64,000 bases of DNA from Polaromonas sp. (GTDB lineage: Bacteria; Pseudomonadota; Gammaproteobacteria; Burkholderiales; Burkholderiaceae_C), in NCBI RefSeq assembly GCF_016185115.1, contig NZ_JACPOF010000020.1, forward strand, positions 1-64,000, in the 5' to 3' direction. The notes under the pieces were generated by a model. The model searched no databases and was not told the origin of the DNA. It saw nothing but the letters and a program-made list of their open reading frames with translations. Made by a program: the position numbers and the translations under genes. Below, one piece after another: positions 1 to 8,815 of this stretch; position 1 is the first letter of the stretch, and every line of letters begins with the position of its first letter.

Positions 1-111
1 AGGTCAGACGTGTTCGATTACATCGAGGGTTTCTACAATCGAGTCCGCAGGCACAGTCATCTTGACCTTCTGAGCCCGCTGGCATTCGAGCAGCTTCGTA
101 CTGGAAGCTGA
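1..111 (+). CDS. IS3-family transposase (OrfB), C-terminal end only
   Basis: Reading from base 1 gives 36 residues ending at a TGA at 109-111, starting RSDVFDYIEGFYN and continuing RVRRHSHLDLLSPLAF. This is the typical C-terminal tail of the DDE integrase domain of IS3-family transposases (pattern YIE-x-FYN-x-xRRH-x-x-L-x-x-x-SP-x-x-F). The rest of the gene lies upstream of the window. It is antisense to the 3' end of the pentapeptide gene at 4-546, so the element has inserted into or fused with that gene. Too little is present to name the subgroup. Confidence 0.85.
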   Translation, partial: RSDVFDYIEGFYNRVRRHSHLDLLSPLAFEQLRTGS

Positions 112-546
112 AATGTGTCTACGAAAACGGGTCAAGTCCAAAGTCTTGAAAAACTTCGCTCCGGAAAAATTGGTCGCGGTTAATACAGCGCCCTCAAGAA
201 ATGCATTGCTGAAGTCTGCGCCTGCTGCTTGGGTGTTTGTGAGGTCGACTTTTGTCCAGCTGGACTCAACCACATTTGCGGCATCCATCACGGCATTTTG
301 CAGGTTCACGCCCATGAACTGGCTGCTTGCGAGATTCGCCTGTGAGAGCCTTGCGTCCGCAAGCTCGCAGCCCTGCAAAGTACTGCCTGACAGATTGACC
401 CCCGAAAGGTTGGCAGAGTGCATGCGGACATTCTCAAAATGGCAATTTGAGAAGTCCCGACCAGACAGGTCCGCACCTGAAAGGTCAGCGTTGGCGAGAT
501 GGCGGGAGCTGACCAAAAGTCCGATTGTTTCCCTGACGTCCATCAC
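4..546 (-). CDS. Pentapeptide-repeat protein, 3' end replaced by IS sequence
   Basis: The 180-aa product carries tandem A(D/N)LSG-type pentapeptide repeats over roughly residues 18-130 (ANLSG, ADLSG, VNLSG, TNFSG), which form a right-handed quadrilateral beta-helix. No signal peptide or membrane segment is visible. The last ~45 residues (below base ~141) show no repeats and are antisense translation of an IS3-family transposase end, so the native C terminus is lost and the stop at 4-6 is accidental. The start at 546 lies 65 bp below the stop of the DUF2169/pentapeptide gene (612-3329), which itself ends in pentapeptide repeats. Both probably belong to the VgrG-associated part of the T6SS operon. 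Whether the chimera is functional is unknown. Confidence 0.7.
   Translation of the reverse strand: MMDVRETIGLLVSSRHLANADLSGADLSGRDFSNCHFENVRMHSANLSGVNLSGSTLQGCELADARLSQANLASSQFMGVNLQNAVMDAANVVESSWTKVDLTNTQAAGADFSNAFLEGAVLTATNFSGAKFFKTLDLTRFRRHISASSTKLLECQRAQKVKMTVPADSIVETLDVIEHV
112..140 (+). mobile_element. Right end of the IS3-family element (putative terminal inverted repeat)
   Basis: Directly after the transposase stop the sequence runs into TGTCTACGAAAACGGGTCAA and on to GTCCA at about 140. Its position 5 bp after the stop fits an IS3 terminal inverted repeat. On the other side, the pentapeptide repeat pattern of the minus-strand gene resumes. The partner repeat is outside the window, so the exact border (about 138-143) and target duplication cannot be fixed here. 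Confidence 0.5.
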
Positions 547-611
547 TTGAGCCCAGACCGGAATGACCGCGTGAAGCCATGCAACCAGAAAAATCCCGTT
601 GAATACATGTC

Positions 612-3329
612 TTACACCACCGGCTTTCTGATCACCAGCAGGGTCTGGTCGATGTTCGAGCCTTCCAGACTGGCGATCGTCGGTGAAGTGCCGTAAAAAT
701 CAACGCCGTACAAATTGGCTTTGCGCAACAGCGTAGCTGCTGTTTTCGTATGGCGCATCGAACCCTTGAACAGGTTGACGCCGGTAAAGTCGGCGCGGCT
801 GATATCGGCCTTGTCAAACTTTGCCCCTTTGGCGGAAGCGCGGCCAAAGCGCGCATCGGCCGCCTGGGCGCGACTAAAGTCGGCATCGTCGAGTACAGCG
901 CCTTCTAGATTGGCCTTGGCCAGTTGCACACCTTCCCATGCAGCGCGCCCCAGATGCGAGCGCCCCAGTTGCGCCTCAGCGAACTGGCTGGTCGCATCTG
1001 CGCGGGAGGCTTTGAGATTGGCGTTGGTGAAATTGGCCTGCGTAGCATCGGCGCCGTAAAACTCGGCGTTGTCACAGGCGGTATTGGAAAAATTGGCCTT
1101 GCCCAGCCTGGCACCGGTAAATACGGCGGCCGTCAGCCGCGCATCTGCCATGCTTGCGCCGGCCAGGTCGCAATCGGCAAAACTGGCCTGGTGCGCGTTA
1201 CAGCCGGCTGCTGTGAGTCCAGCCATCTTTGACCCGTCGAATATGGAGTTGGCGATGTTGGCATTGGTCAATTGCGCCTGCGAAAAATCTGCTGCACTGA
1301 AGTCGCCCCTGCTTGCGTTCACGCCATCCATACGGGCTTTGGCAAACAATGCGGAACCTGCGCTCGCGCCGGCAAGCAGCGCGCCGCCCAGGTCTGCGCC
1401 GGAAAAGTCACTGTCGGCCAGCAACGCGTCCCTGAAGGCGGCACCGGCCAGGCGGCTGTCCTTGAAACTGGTTTTCTCCAGCAGCGCAGACGAGAAATCC
1501 GCGCCAGCGAGATCGAGTCCCGACAGGTCCAGGCCGGAAAGATCGTAAGCAGCGAAGCCCTGCTTTGCCGCATGGTGAGCCAGGACTTCCTCTCGTGTGA
1601 GCTTGTGCGCCGCGACCGTCGGCATCGGCTCGGGTTCGGCCTGCGGCAGTTCAAGCTGCGGCAGCCCGGTTTTAGGCAAAGCCGCGGCGGGCATCACTGC
1701 AGCGAGCCCGGCGATGACGCTCCTGACATCAGGTATGGGCTTGCCGATCAAGTCTGCCGTTTCGGGCGTCTTTGACAGGAAGGCGTCAAGGTCTGCCTGG
1801 GTGATTCCCGCCTTTTCCATAGTCTCCTTGGTGTTGGCGTTTAGATCCTTCAGGGATCTCTCCAAATCGCCCAAATGATTGGCAGACTCCACTTCCGGCT
1901 TGGGCATAAAAGGCGCCAGGTCCTTGTCGGTAAGATTGTGCTTTTGCATCAGCTCCCGGGTCTGCGCCTGCAGGTCGGCCGCCATTTTCTCCACCGCCTC
2001 AAGCGACTGGACGGGCGGCTCTGGCGCTTCCTTCAGGTAGGGCGCGAGGTCCGCCTCAGTGATGCCGTGCTTTTGCATCGTCTCCTGCGTGTTTTTATTC
2101 AGCTCCGCCGCCAGCCGATGCACTTCCTGCAACTCGGGGTTCGCCGCCAGAAAATCCGCGGCAGCCGCTGCGGAGGCTCCGGGCGCCACGGCGACAGCTA
2201 CCGCCGGCACGGCCACTGCGGTAGCAGGCATTGCCACCGAAGTCGCATCCGCAGCGGCAAAGGCTGGATCGGCCGCCGTTGCAGCGGTGACCTGCGCAGG
2301 CTGCGGAAGCCGCCGAAGAAATTCTTCGTGGTAATGCGAAAAACTCAGAGGAGTATCTGCCATGGACTCCCACTCGGCCATGATGTGCAGAATGTCTTCA
2401 GCGTCTTCTTCCGTTGTCGGCGTCACTGCACGGTACAACACAATGCCGCAGCCCTGCCCCGGAAACAGCCAAACGGTCTCCGCCCGCGCGGCGACTTCGA
2501 CGAACTCCTCGCCACCGGCCACTCGCCGGTTGATGAAGCAGCGCGCACGAAGCTGCGGCAGGGCCGAGCTGATCAAAGCGCGTTGCGGATGCATGTTGTG
2601 GACCACGATTTTTTCGTCGCCGCGGAAGAATCCGCCGATACGCTGGTCGGCCGGCGCCACGTTGAAATAGGCTGGCTGCGTGTCGTCGGGCAGATGCGGC
2701 CAGCTCGTTTTGAGCCAGGCGTCGTTGAAAGTACCCAGGTGCTGTTTTCGCAGCGGAGAATCGGGTGGCAGCGACCAGAAGCCAGCAGCAGGCGCTACGT
2801 CACCGGGCCTCAGTACCAGCTTCGTCATGTGCTCGACGTTAGGCAGAGGCAGGCCTTCGCTGCCGTCAGGGTTCCTCAGTTTGGCCAGACCCTTGCCGCG
2901 GGGGTTTTCCGCAGAGCCCGGCCCGCCAAACGCTGTCTGCGGACCGATCGCCATTTGAGTGAACGGCTTGGGCCCGCTGATCACGCCCAGCGCGTTGAAA
3001 TGCCGGTCACCGCTGACACGCAGCGTTTTGGAGAGGCTGCCGACCTGCGCACTGACGGCCACCTCGGGTGTGGCCGCACCCGAGGGCGCATGCGCCGCGC
3101 CGAACACCAGGAACTCGCCAGCCGTTTTGGGCAGGCCTTCGTCCATGATGGCATCACTTCCGATTGCCTCGGCAGCGACCTTCCACATCTGGGCCTCGGG
3201 CAACAGGGCCGCGCCCAGCGCCTCGTCCAGAGGAAAGAAGGCCATCATGCCGATCGATAGCTGGTTCTTGCGCGCAAAGCGGATGCTTCGATGCAGCAGG
3301 CCAAGCGAGTCCGGTTTGAAGATTTTCAT
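612..3329 (-). CDS. DUF2169 domain / pentapeptide-repeat fusion, T6SS accessory (effector adaptor or cargo)
   Basis: This 905-aa protein has three parts. Residues ~20-310 are a DUF2169 domain, a family encoded next to vgrG and implicated in loading T6SS cargo. Residues ~310-590 are Ala/Pro-rich and contain three ~50-residue repeats centred on sequences such as KHGITEADLAPYLK, KHNLTDKDLAPFMPK and KAGITQADLDAFLSK, probably helical pairs. Residues ~600-905 are continuous pentapeptide repeats (DLSGLDLSGLDLAGADF and similar). The gene begins 10 bp after the vgrG stop (3340), so it is co-transcribed with vgrG. No toxin catalytic motif is seen. I infer a VgrG-linked adaptor or a structural effector; the pentapeptide half could also mimic DNA, as in gyrase-binding proteins, but nothing here shows that. 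Confidence 0.8.
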   Translation of the reverse strand: MKIFKPDSLGLLHRSIRFARKNQLSIGMMAFFPLDEALGAALLPEAQMWKVAAEAIGSDAIMDEGLPKTAGEFLVFGAAHAPSGAATPEVAVSAQVGSLSKTLRVSGDRHFNALGVISGPKPFTQMAIGPQTAFGGPGSAENPRGKGLAKLRNPDGSEGLPLPNVEHMTKLVLRPGDVAPAAGFWSLPPDSPLRKQHLGTFNDAWLKTSWPHLPDDTQPAYFNVAPADQRIGGFFRGDEKIVVHNMHPQRALISSALPQLRARCFINRRVAGGEEFVEVAARAETVWLFPGQGCGIVLYRAVTPTTEEDAEDILHIMAEWESMADTPLSFSHYHEEFLRRLPQPAQVTAATAADPAFAAADATSVAMPATAVAVPAVAVAVAPGASAAAAADFLAANPELQEVHRLAAELNKNTQETMQKHGITEADLAPYLKEAPEPPVQSLEAVEKMAADLQAQTRELMQKHNLTDKDLAPFMPKPEVESANHLGDLERSLKDLNANTKETMEKAGITQADLDAFLSKTPETADLIGKPIPDVRSVIAGLAAVMPAAALPKTGLPQLELPQAEPEPMPTVAAHKLTREEVLAHHAAKQGFAAYDLSGLDLSGLDLAGADFSSALLEKTSFKDSRLAGAAFRDALLADSDFSGADLGGALLAGASAGSALFAKARMDGVNASRGDFSAADFSQAQLTNANIANSIFDGSKMAGLTAAGCNAHQASFADCDLAGASMADARLTAAVFTGARLGKANFSNTACDNAEFYGADATQANFTNANLKASRADATSQFAEAQLGRSHLGRAAWEGVQLAKANLEGAVLDDADFSRAQAADARFGRASAKGAKFDKADISRADFTGVNLFKGSMRHTKTAATLLRKANLYGVDFYGTSPTIASLEGSNIDQTLLVIRKPVV

Positions 3330-3339
3330 GGCTGTGCGC

Positions 3340-6063
3340 TCAACCCAGCTGGATTAGAGCGCCGTTTACCTTCGCGCCAGAAGCATTCAGGCTGATCCCC
3401 GTACCAGCCGCGCTGAGCACAGCTACGGCTGCCTTAAGCATCAATTTCGAACCACTACAGTCAGCAGTCATCGCGGCAGGAAGAAGCGATAACTTGCAGG
3501 TCGCACCTCCCTGGAGAGTGGCTCCAGCCGCTACCTGGAGCTCCAGCTTTGCAGCCCCCGATGTGGCGGTCAAGCCCGCGGCTGCAAGCTTCACACTGCC
3601 ACCAGTGGGTTGCGTCAGGCCAACTTCCCCTGCGGGATTGGCGGTAGACAGAGTTGCCGCTGTAGCCGACAGATTCAAATTACTCGTCAGTCCCGGTACA
3701 CCGTTGCCGGACAACTTGATTTCACTGGGTAGCACTTTGAGTGAAGATGTTCCTGCTGCAGCTGCAGAAAACGAGCTGAGACCGACCTCGCCATTCTTTA
3801 TCGTGATGCCGCTCTTGCGCACTGGCAGCAGACTGTCCACTGCCATGGCTATGCCGTTGTCGTCAACTAAAATATTGCTCGCATAAACCGATTCAGGACT
3901 ACCCACTGCTGCAAATGTTTTTGCTGCAGCTATCATCGTGGCGGCGACCGCACCAGCCGTGACCACACCAGCTGCCGCCCCAATTCCGCGAGCCGCATTC
4001 ACGTTATTGCCGTCGTCCCAAGCCTTGGTCTTACCGGTATATTTCCCGTCTTTGTCCTTATTCCCCTTTTCATCCGCAGCGAGGGAGATGTATTTGCCAG
4101 CACCTCCAGCGGCAACAGCGTTCAACGCCATGCTGGTGCCCACTGCAACTCGCAGCACCGTCTTGGCAGTTTCGACCGCCGCCTTAACTGCCATGCGCTG
4201 GCCACCAGATATCAGCACCTTCTCGGCACCCTGAAGTTTGGCGTCGGATTTCAACGAATACTTGGTGCTGTCATCGAACTCAACACTCTTGCCCATCTTC
4301 CAGCTCACATCGAAACCCACCCCGACGCTGACAGTCGAGCCTATCGTCATCTTGTTCGTTAACCCTGCAGCGAATGAATTGTCAAAAGACAGCGAAGCTG
4401 AATTTTTGAAACCCAGATAGAGGTCATTTTTCGTGCCCACGGTCACGCTCTCCGAACTGCCTCCCGTGCTCTGCCAAAGGCTTCCCCCGCCTTTCGGGTC
4501 AATCGAGCCCAGTCCGAGCGTGGAATTGTGAAACGGAGAGTGCAGCCACATGACCTCCTTGCCCTTCTGGTCCCCCATGTGGATGATGTTGCCGCCCGCA
4601 GTGGTGATCTTGTTTTCATAGGGGTTGGCCTGATTCACGACGCTCGGGTTCTCCGAGTTCGGTACCGCACCCAGAATCACCGGCTCGTCCGGATTGCCGT
4701 CAATAAATGACAGCAATACTTCTGCATCCTTGTGCAGAGGGAAGTTCATGCCATGGTCACTGCCCGAGTAGGGCGAGGCCATGCGCACGCGGGCAGAACC
4801 CTTGCCCGCGTCCTTGTCGGTGCTGTCGAAAGGCAACTGGACCTTGTACTGGCCGTATTCGTCAAGCTCCGCGTATTGGCTCGGCCCGCTCGCATCAATC
4901 GTCGCATTCATGGTGCCCGACACACGCGGGCGCGGTGTTGTGCGCTCTGGCCTGAACTGCGCCGCCGCGGGGATGGCGCGGAAGGTGTTGCGGTATGTCG
5001 TCTCGCCGCCCTGACCCTCGCTGTAGCTGGTCTTGATGCCGGCAAGCAGGGCTGCAGCCTGTGAGCCCTCGTGATGAACTTCAGTCACAAGGTACTGGCC
5101 GTTGAAGCTGTCGCGGTAATGGCGCGACATTTCCATCAGATAACCGCTGCGCAGACCCACTGCTGTTGCCTCACCGGTGAAAACTTTTCCGCCACACAGG
5201 ATTTCTTCAGCCCGAAGTTTGGCGTAGCGCTGCCCTTCGGCTTCATTACGGAAGTTTTCGCCATAAAGATTCACCTCACCAATGCCGTTGTCAGACACGG
5301 GCTCGGTCACCTTGAGTTCTACAGTCGCCTTGCGGTGGTTGTAGTCACGCAGAATCACCTGCCTGGGCAGGGGCTTCTGGCGGCAGACAAAGTCCTGCAC
5401 CGAGTCTGCGCTGGCGCCAGTGTCTTTCTGATCGACCGGTCGGTAGAGCACCTTGACGGCTTGCGCTGGATGCATGCTCTTGTTGTCGACAATGACCAGT
5501 TTTTCACTCCTCCCCTCATGGTCGAAGAAGAAGTACATGCCCTCCTTTTCCATCCAGCGAGAAACAAAGTCGAGGTGTGTTTCCTGGTACTGGCAGACAA
5601 AGCTGCGCTCACGGTAACTGCCGGAAAGCTTGAGTTCATAGTCAGCGCTTGTAAGGCGGCTACCCTTCAAGACCTTCTCGATGATCTGCGGAATGCTCTG
5701 GTCATTCAGGTAGACCTCGGACATCTGGTAAAGCGACAAATGCCACAGGCGAGGCACCAGCACCGCCCGGTAAAACACATAGCCGTCGGTCTGCTGGAGC
5801 TGGTCAAACTCCGCAATCCCGCCGTGATAGGGCGTAGACGATGTGCCATCCGGCGAAAAAATGCGGAACGTCGCCGCACTCTGCAGCACCTTGTCGAAAT
5901 CAATGCCCGCATCATCGGACACCAGCGTCAACATGAACCGGAATGGTTTTGAGATCGACTCAAAGCCCGTCATGTTGACAACAGAAAACTTGTCCGTATC
6001 AAAGGCCTCCGAAGTAAATTCGAATTTCTTGTTGGCCGCCAGTTTGTTGGAGAGTGAAGCCAT
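3340..6063 (-). CDS. vgrG: Type VI secretion spike protein VgrG (TssI) with DUF2345 tail
   Basis: The 907-aa protein starts with the gp27-like VgrG fold (residues ~20-350, including the family hallmark RERSFVCQYQETHLDFVSRW near 150). An OB-fold/gp5-like segment follows (~370-480, with the VRMASPYSGSDHGMNFPLHK block and the SFIDGNPDEPVILG motif), then a DUF2345 extension. The last ~250 residues are low-complexity Ser/Ala/Gly/Leu-rich beta repeats forming a long needle. VgrG trimers tip the Hcp tube and carry effectors through the target membrane. The gene sits between clpV (start 8783) and the DUF2169/pentapeptide gene, which is a usual arrangement for vgrG and its adaptor. No separate toxin domain is recognisable in the tail. 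Confidence 0.95.
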   Translation of the reverse strand: MASLSNKLAANKKFEFTSEAFDTDKFSVVNMTGFESISKPFRFMLTLVSDDAGIDFDKVLQSAATFRIFSPDGTSSTPYHGGIAEFDQLQQTDGYVFYRAVLVPRLWHLSLYQMSEVYLNDQSIPQIIEKVLKGSRLTSADYELKLSGSYRERSFVCQYQETHLDFVSRWMEKEGMYFFFDHEGRSEKLVIVDNKSMHPAQAVKVLYRPVDQKDTGASADSVQDFVCRQKPLPRQVILRDYNHRKATVELKVTEPVSDNGIGEVNLYGENFRNEAEGQRYAKLRAEEILCGGKVFTGEATAVGLRSGYLMEMSRHYRDSFNGQYLVTEVHHEGSQAAALLAGIKTSYSEGQGGETTYRNTFRAIPAAAQFRPERTTPRPRVSGTMNATIDASGPSQYAELDEYGQYKVQLPFDSTDKDAGKGSARVRMASPYSGSDHGMNFPLHKDAEVLLSFIDGNPDEPVILGAVPNSENPSVVNQANPYENKITTAGGNIIHMGDQKGKEVMWLHSPFHNSTLGLGSIDPKGGGSLWQSTGGSSESVTVGTKNDLYLGFKNSASLSFDNSFAAGLTNKMTIGSTVSVGVGFDVSWKMGKSVEFDDSTKYSLKSDAKLQGAEKVLISGGQRMAVKAAVETAKTVLRVAVGTSMALNAVAAGGAGKYISLAADEKGNKDKDGKYTGKTKAWDDGNNVNAARGIGAAAGVVTAGAVAATMIAAAKTFAAVGSPESVYASNILVDDNGIAMAVDSLLPVRKSGITIKNGEVGLSSFSAAAAGTSSLKVLPSEIKLSGNGVPGLTSNLNLSATAATLSTANPAGEVGLTQPTGGSVKLAAAGLTATSGAAKLELQVAAGATLQGGATCKLSLLPAAMTADCSGSKLMLKAAVAVLSAAGTGISLNASGAKVNGALIQLG

Positions 6064-6104
6064 TTTTAATCCTGGAAATTAATCTCTGAAAATTCGCAGC
6101 TGTT

Positions 6105-8783
6105 TCAGGAAGTTGCCGGCGCGGTCTTGTCGGTGAATGAGACAGCAAACCCGCCATCCGCATTAACGTCAAGGGCAATTGCACCCGGTTGTTCCCCCGT
6201 GCTCATGCGCGAGAGAATTTCCTGCGACATCAGCGGCATGATGCTGCTGCGTAAAATAAAGTCGATGTTGCGTGCGCCCGTTTCGACTTCAGTGCAGCGG
6301 GCCGCAATCTGCCGGACCACGGCATCGCTGTAGGTAAACACCAGTTTGTTGTTGTGCGCCAGGCGATGCACGATCTTGTTGAGCTTGAGCCTGACAATGC
6401 CGGCAAGTGCGTCCTGCGCCAGCGTGAAGTACGGAATGACCGTCATCCGGGCCAGCAGCGCCGGTTTGAAGTGCGCCGACAGAATGGGCCGCACAGCCGA
6501 CAGCAATGTCGCCGCGTCAGGTTTCTCATCGCCTGCCGTCATCTCGGTGATGACGTCAGTCGCCAGGTTGGAGGTGAGGAATATGACAGTGTTTGAAAAA
6601 TCAATGTCCTTGCCTTCGCCATCAGACAGGGTGCCTTTGTCAAACACCTGGTAGAAAAGGTTAAGCACATCGAGGTGAGCCTTTTCAACCTCATCGAGCA
6701 ACACCACAGAATAAGGCCGCTGCCTGACGGCCTCGGTCAACACGCCACCCTCGCCGTACCCGACGTACCCCGGAGGCGAACCGATGAGACGGCTGACGTT
6801 GTGTTTTTCCTGGAACTCACTCATGTTCACGGTCACGGTGGACTTCTCGTCGCCGAAAAGGATGTCCGCAACCGACAAGGCAGTTTCAGTCTTGCCGACA
6901 CCGGAAGGGCCTGCCAGCAGGAATACACCGAGCGGCTGCTGCGGGTCGCGGAGACCGGATTGTGCGGTCTTCAGAACTTCTGAAATCTGATGCATGGCAT
7001 GGTCCTGGCCCTGAATGCGTGCGCACAAGACCGACTCCATGCGCATGACACTTTCAGCCTGGTCACGCAGCATCTTGCCGACTGGAATGCCTGTCCAGTC
7101 AGACACGACCTTCGCAACCACGTCCGGGTCGACGTCAATGCGAACCAGGGGTCGCGTTCCCTGCGCGGCAGCGAAAGTCCTGTCGGCACTTGCGATCTTT
7201 CCCGACAGATCATCAAGTTCTGCTTTTGAGGCGTTGGCTGCCCTCGCTGCGTTGCATGCAGCACGCGCACTCAGCACGGCGTCAGCCGCGCCTTTCTGGG
7301 CAGTCCAGGTCGCCCGCAAAGCCTCCGCCTCTTCTGCCAGGGTGGCTGTCAGCCCATCGATGGCCTGCAGGCGTTCGAGATCAACCGTCTGGTGGTTGTC
7401 GCGATCACGCTGCAGGCCGCGCTGCTCGCGTTCCAGCGCCTGCATCTGGCGCTCCTTGTCCTCCAGGACATCGGGTTTTGCACTATGCAGAACCTTGACA
7501 CGTGCACAGGCGGTGTCGAGCAGGTCGACGGCCTTGTCGGGCAACTGGCGGCCGGTGATGTAGCGACTCGAGAGTTCTGCGGCTGCAATGATGGCATCGT
7601 CGCGCACCACGACGCGATGCACGTCCTCATACTTTTCCTTCAGGCCGCGCAGGATGATGATGGCCGTTGCGAGATCGGGTTCGTCAAGCTTGACGGGCTG
7701 GAAACGCCGGGCAAGTGCCGGATCATTCTCGAAATACTTTTTGTACTCGGCCCAGGTTGTCGCGGCGATGGTCCTCAGTTCACCCCGAGCCAGTGCGGGC
7801 TTGAGCAGGTTGGCCGCATCGCCGGAACCGGCCGCTCCGCCAGCTCCGATCAGGGTGTGCGCCTCATCAATGAAAAGAATGATGGGCTTGGCCGAACCCT
7901 TGACCTCGTTGATCACGCCCTTGAGACGGTTTTCGAACTCTCCCTTGACGCTGGCGCCGGCCTGCAGCAGGCCCATGTCCAGTCCCAGGATGGTGACATC
8001 CTTGAGCGAATCAGGTACGTCGCCTTCTGTGATGCGAAGCGCAAGACCTTCTACCACTGCCGTCTTGCCAACGCCGGGATCGCCCACGCAAATCGGATTG
8101 TTTTTGCGGCGGCGCGCCAGGATGTCGACCATCTGGCGGATCTCCTTGTCGCGGCCAAACACCGGATCGATTTTTCCCGCACGGGCTTTTTCGGTGAAGT
8201 CTTCGCAGAAACGCTTGATGGCACTGCCATCCCCGCTGGGTGCAGATTCGCCGGAACCGCCGGATGATTCACCGGCACCGGCCGTTTCTTCAATAGAGGT
8301 GGCGCACACCGTTACAAAGTCATTTAACAGGCCTTCGCGGTTCAGTGCACGCAGTGGCGCCGCGTAGTCGCCTGTAGCGTAGTAAGTTGCCCGCGCGAGG
8401 AAAGCAAGCAACACCGCACCTGAACGTATGCGGGTTTCAGAAAGATTGACAGATGCAATCAACCACGCATCCTGCAGCAGTTCCAGCAACAGGGGCGAAA
8501 AAGCCGGCTTGCCGGCATTGCCCGTGCGCATGTCCTCAATGGCGCGATCAATGTCGCGCTTGACCAGCGCCGCATCCACGCCATTTTGTTTCAGCAGCAG
8601 TGCAATGTCGGCCTGTGCGTTGTCAAACAACTTCACCAGAAGGTGCTCAACAGTGATCTCGTAATGCGTGCGCGATACGCACAGGCCCACGCCATCTTCA
8701 AGCGCCTGCTTGGTGCAGGGGTTGAGGCGTCCGACCAGTGGTTTGAGTTCAACAAGCAGCATGATGGGGTTTCCGATCTTCAA
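6105..8783 (-). CDS. clpV: T6SS AAA+ ATPase ClpV (TssH)
   Basis: The 892-aa protein has the ClpB-like layout: an N domain (1-160), first AAA+ domain with Walker A GDPGVGKT near residue 231 and Walker B ILFIDEAH, a coiled-coil middle domain (~430-560), and second AAA+ domain with Walker A GPSGVGKT near residue 623 and Walker B VVLLDEVEKAH. ClpV recycles contracted TssB/TssC sheath in the cytoplasm. T6SS origin rather than housekeeping ClpB is supported by the short middle domain and by the neighbours tssG (8816) and vgrG (6063). Length is normal for ClpV. Confidence 0.95.
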   Translation of the reverse strand: MKIGNPIMLLVELKPLVGRLNPCTKQALEDGVGLCVSRTHYEITVEHLLVKLFDNAQADIALLLKQNGVDAALVKRDIDRAIEDMRTGNAGKPAFSPLLLELLQDAWLIASVNLSETRIRSGAVLLAFLARATYYATGDYAAPLRALNREGLLNDFVTVCATSIEETAGAGESSGGSGESAPSGDGSAIKRFCEDFTEKARAGKIDPVFGRDKEIRQMVDILARRRKNNPICVGDPGVGKTAVVEGLALRITEGDVPDSLKDVTILGLDMGLLQAGASVKGEFENRLKGVINEVKGSAKPIILFIDEAHTLIGAGGAAGSGDAANLLKPALARGELRTIAATTWAEYKKYFENDPALARRFQPVKLDEPDLATAIIILRGLKEKYEDVHRVVVRDDAIIAAAELSSRYITGRQLPDKAVDLLDTACARVKVLHSAKPDVLEDKERQMQALEREQRGLQRDRDNHQTVDLERLQAIDGLTATLAEEAEALRATWTAQKGAADAVLSARAACNAARAANASKAELDDLSGKIASADRTFAAAQGTRPLVRIDVDPDVVAKVVSDWTGIPVGKMLRDQAESVMRMESVLCARIQGQDHAMHQISEVLKTAQSGLRDPQQPLGVFLLAGPSGVGKTETALSVADILFGDEKSTVTVNMSEFQEKHNVSRLIGSPPGYVGYGEGGVLTEAVRQRPYSVVLLDEVEKAHLDVLNLFYQVFDKGTLSDGEGKDIDFSNTVIFLTSNLATDVITEMTAGDEKPDAATLLSAVRPILSAHFKPALLARMTVIPYFTLAQDALAGIVRLKLNKIVHRLAHNNKLVFTYSDAVVRQIAARCTEVETGARNIDFILRSSIMPLMSQEILSRMSTGEQPGAIALDVNADGGFAVSFTDKTAPATS

Positions 8784-8815
8784 AAATATGGGGCGGTCAC
8801 ATCAGTAATAAATAA

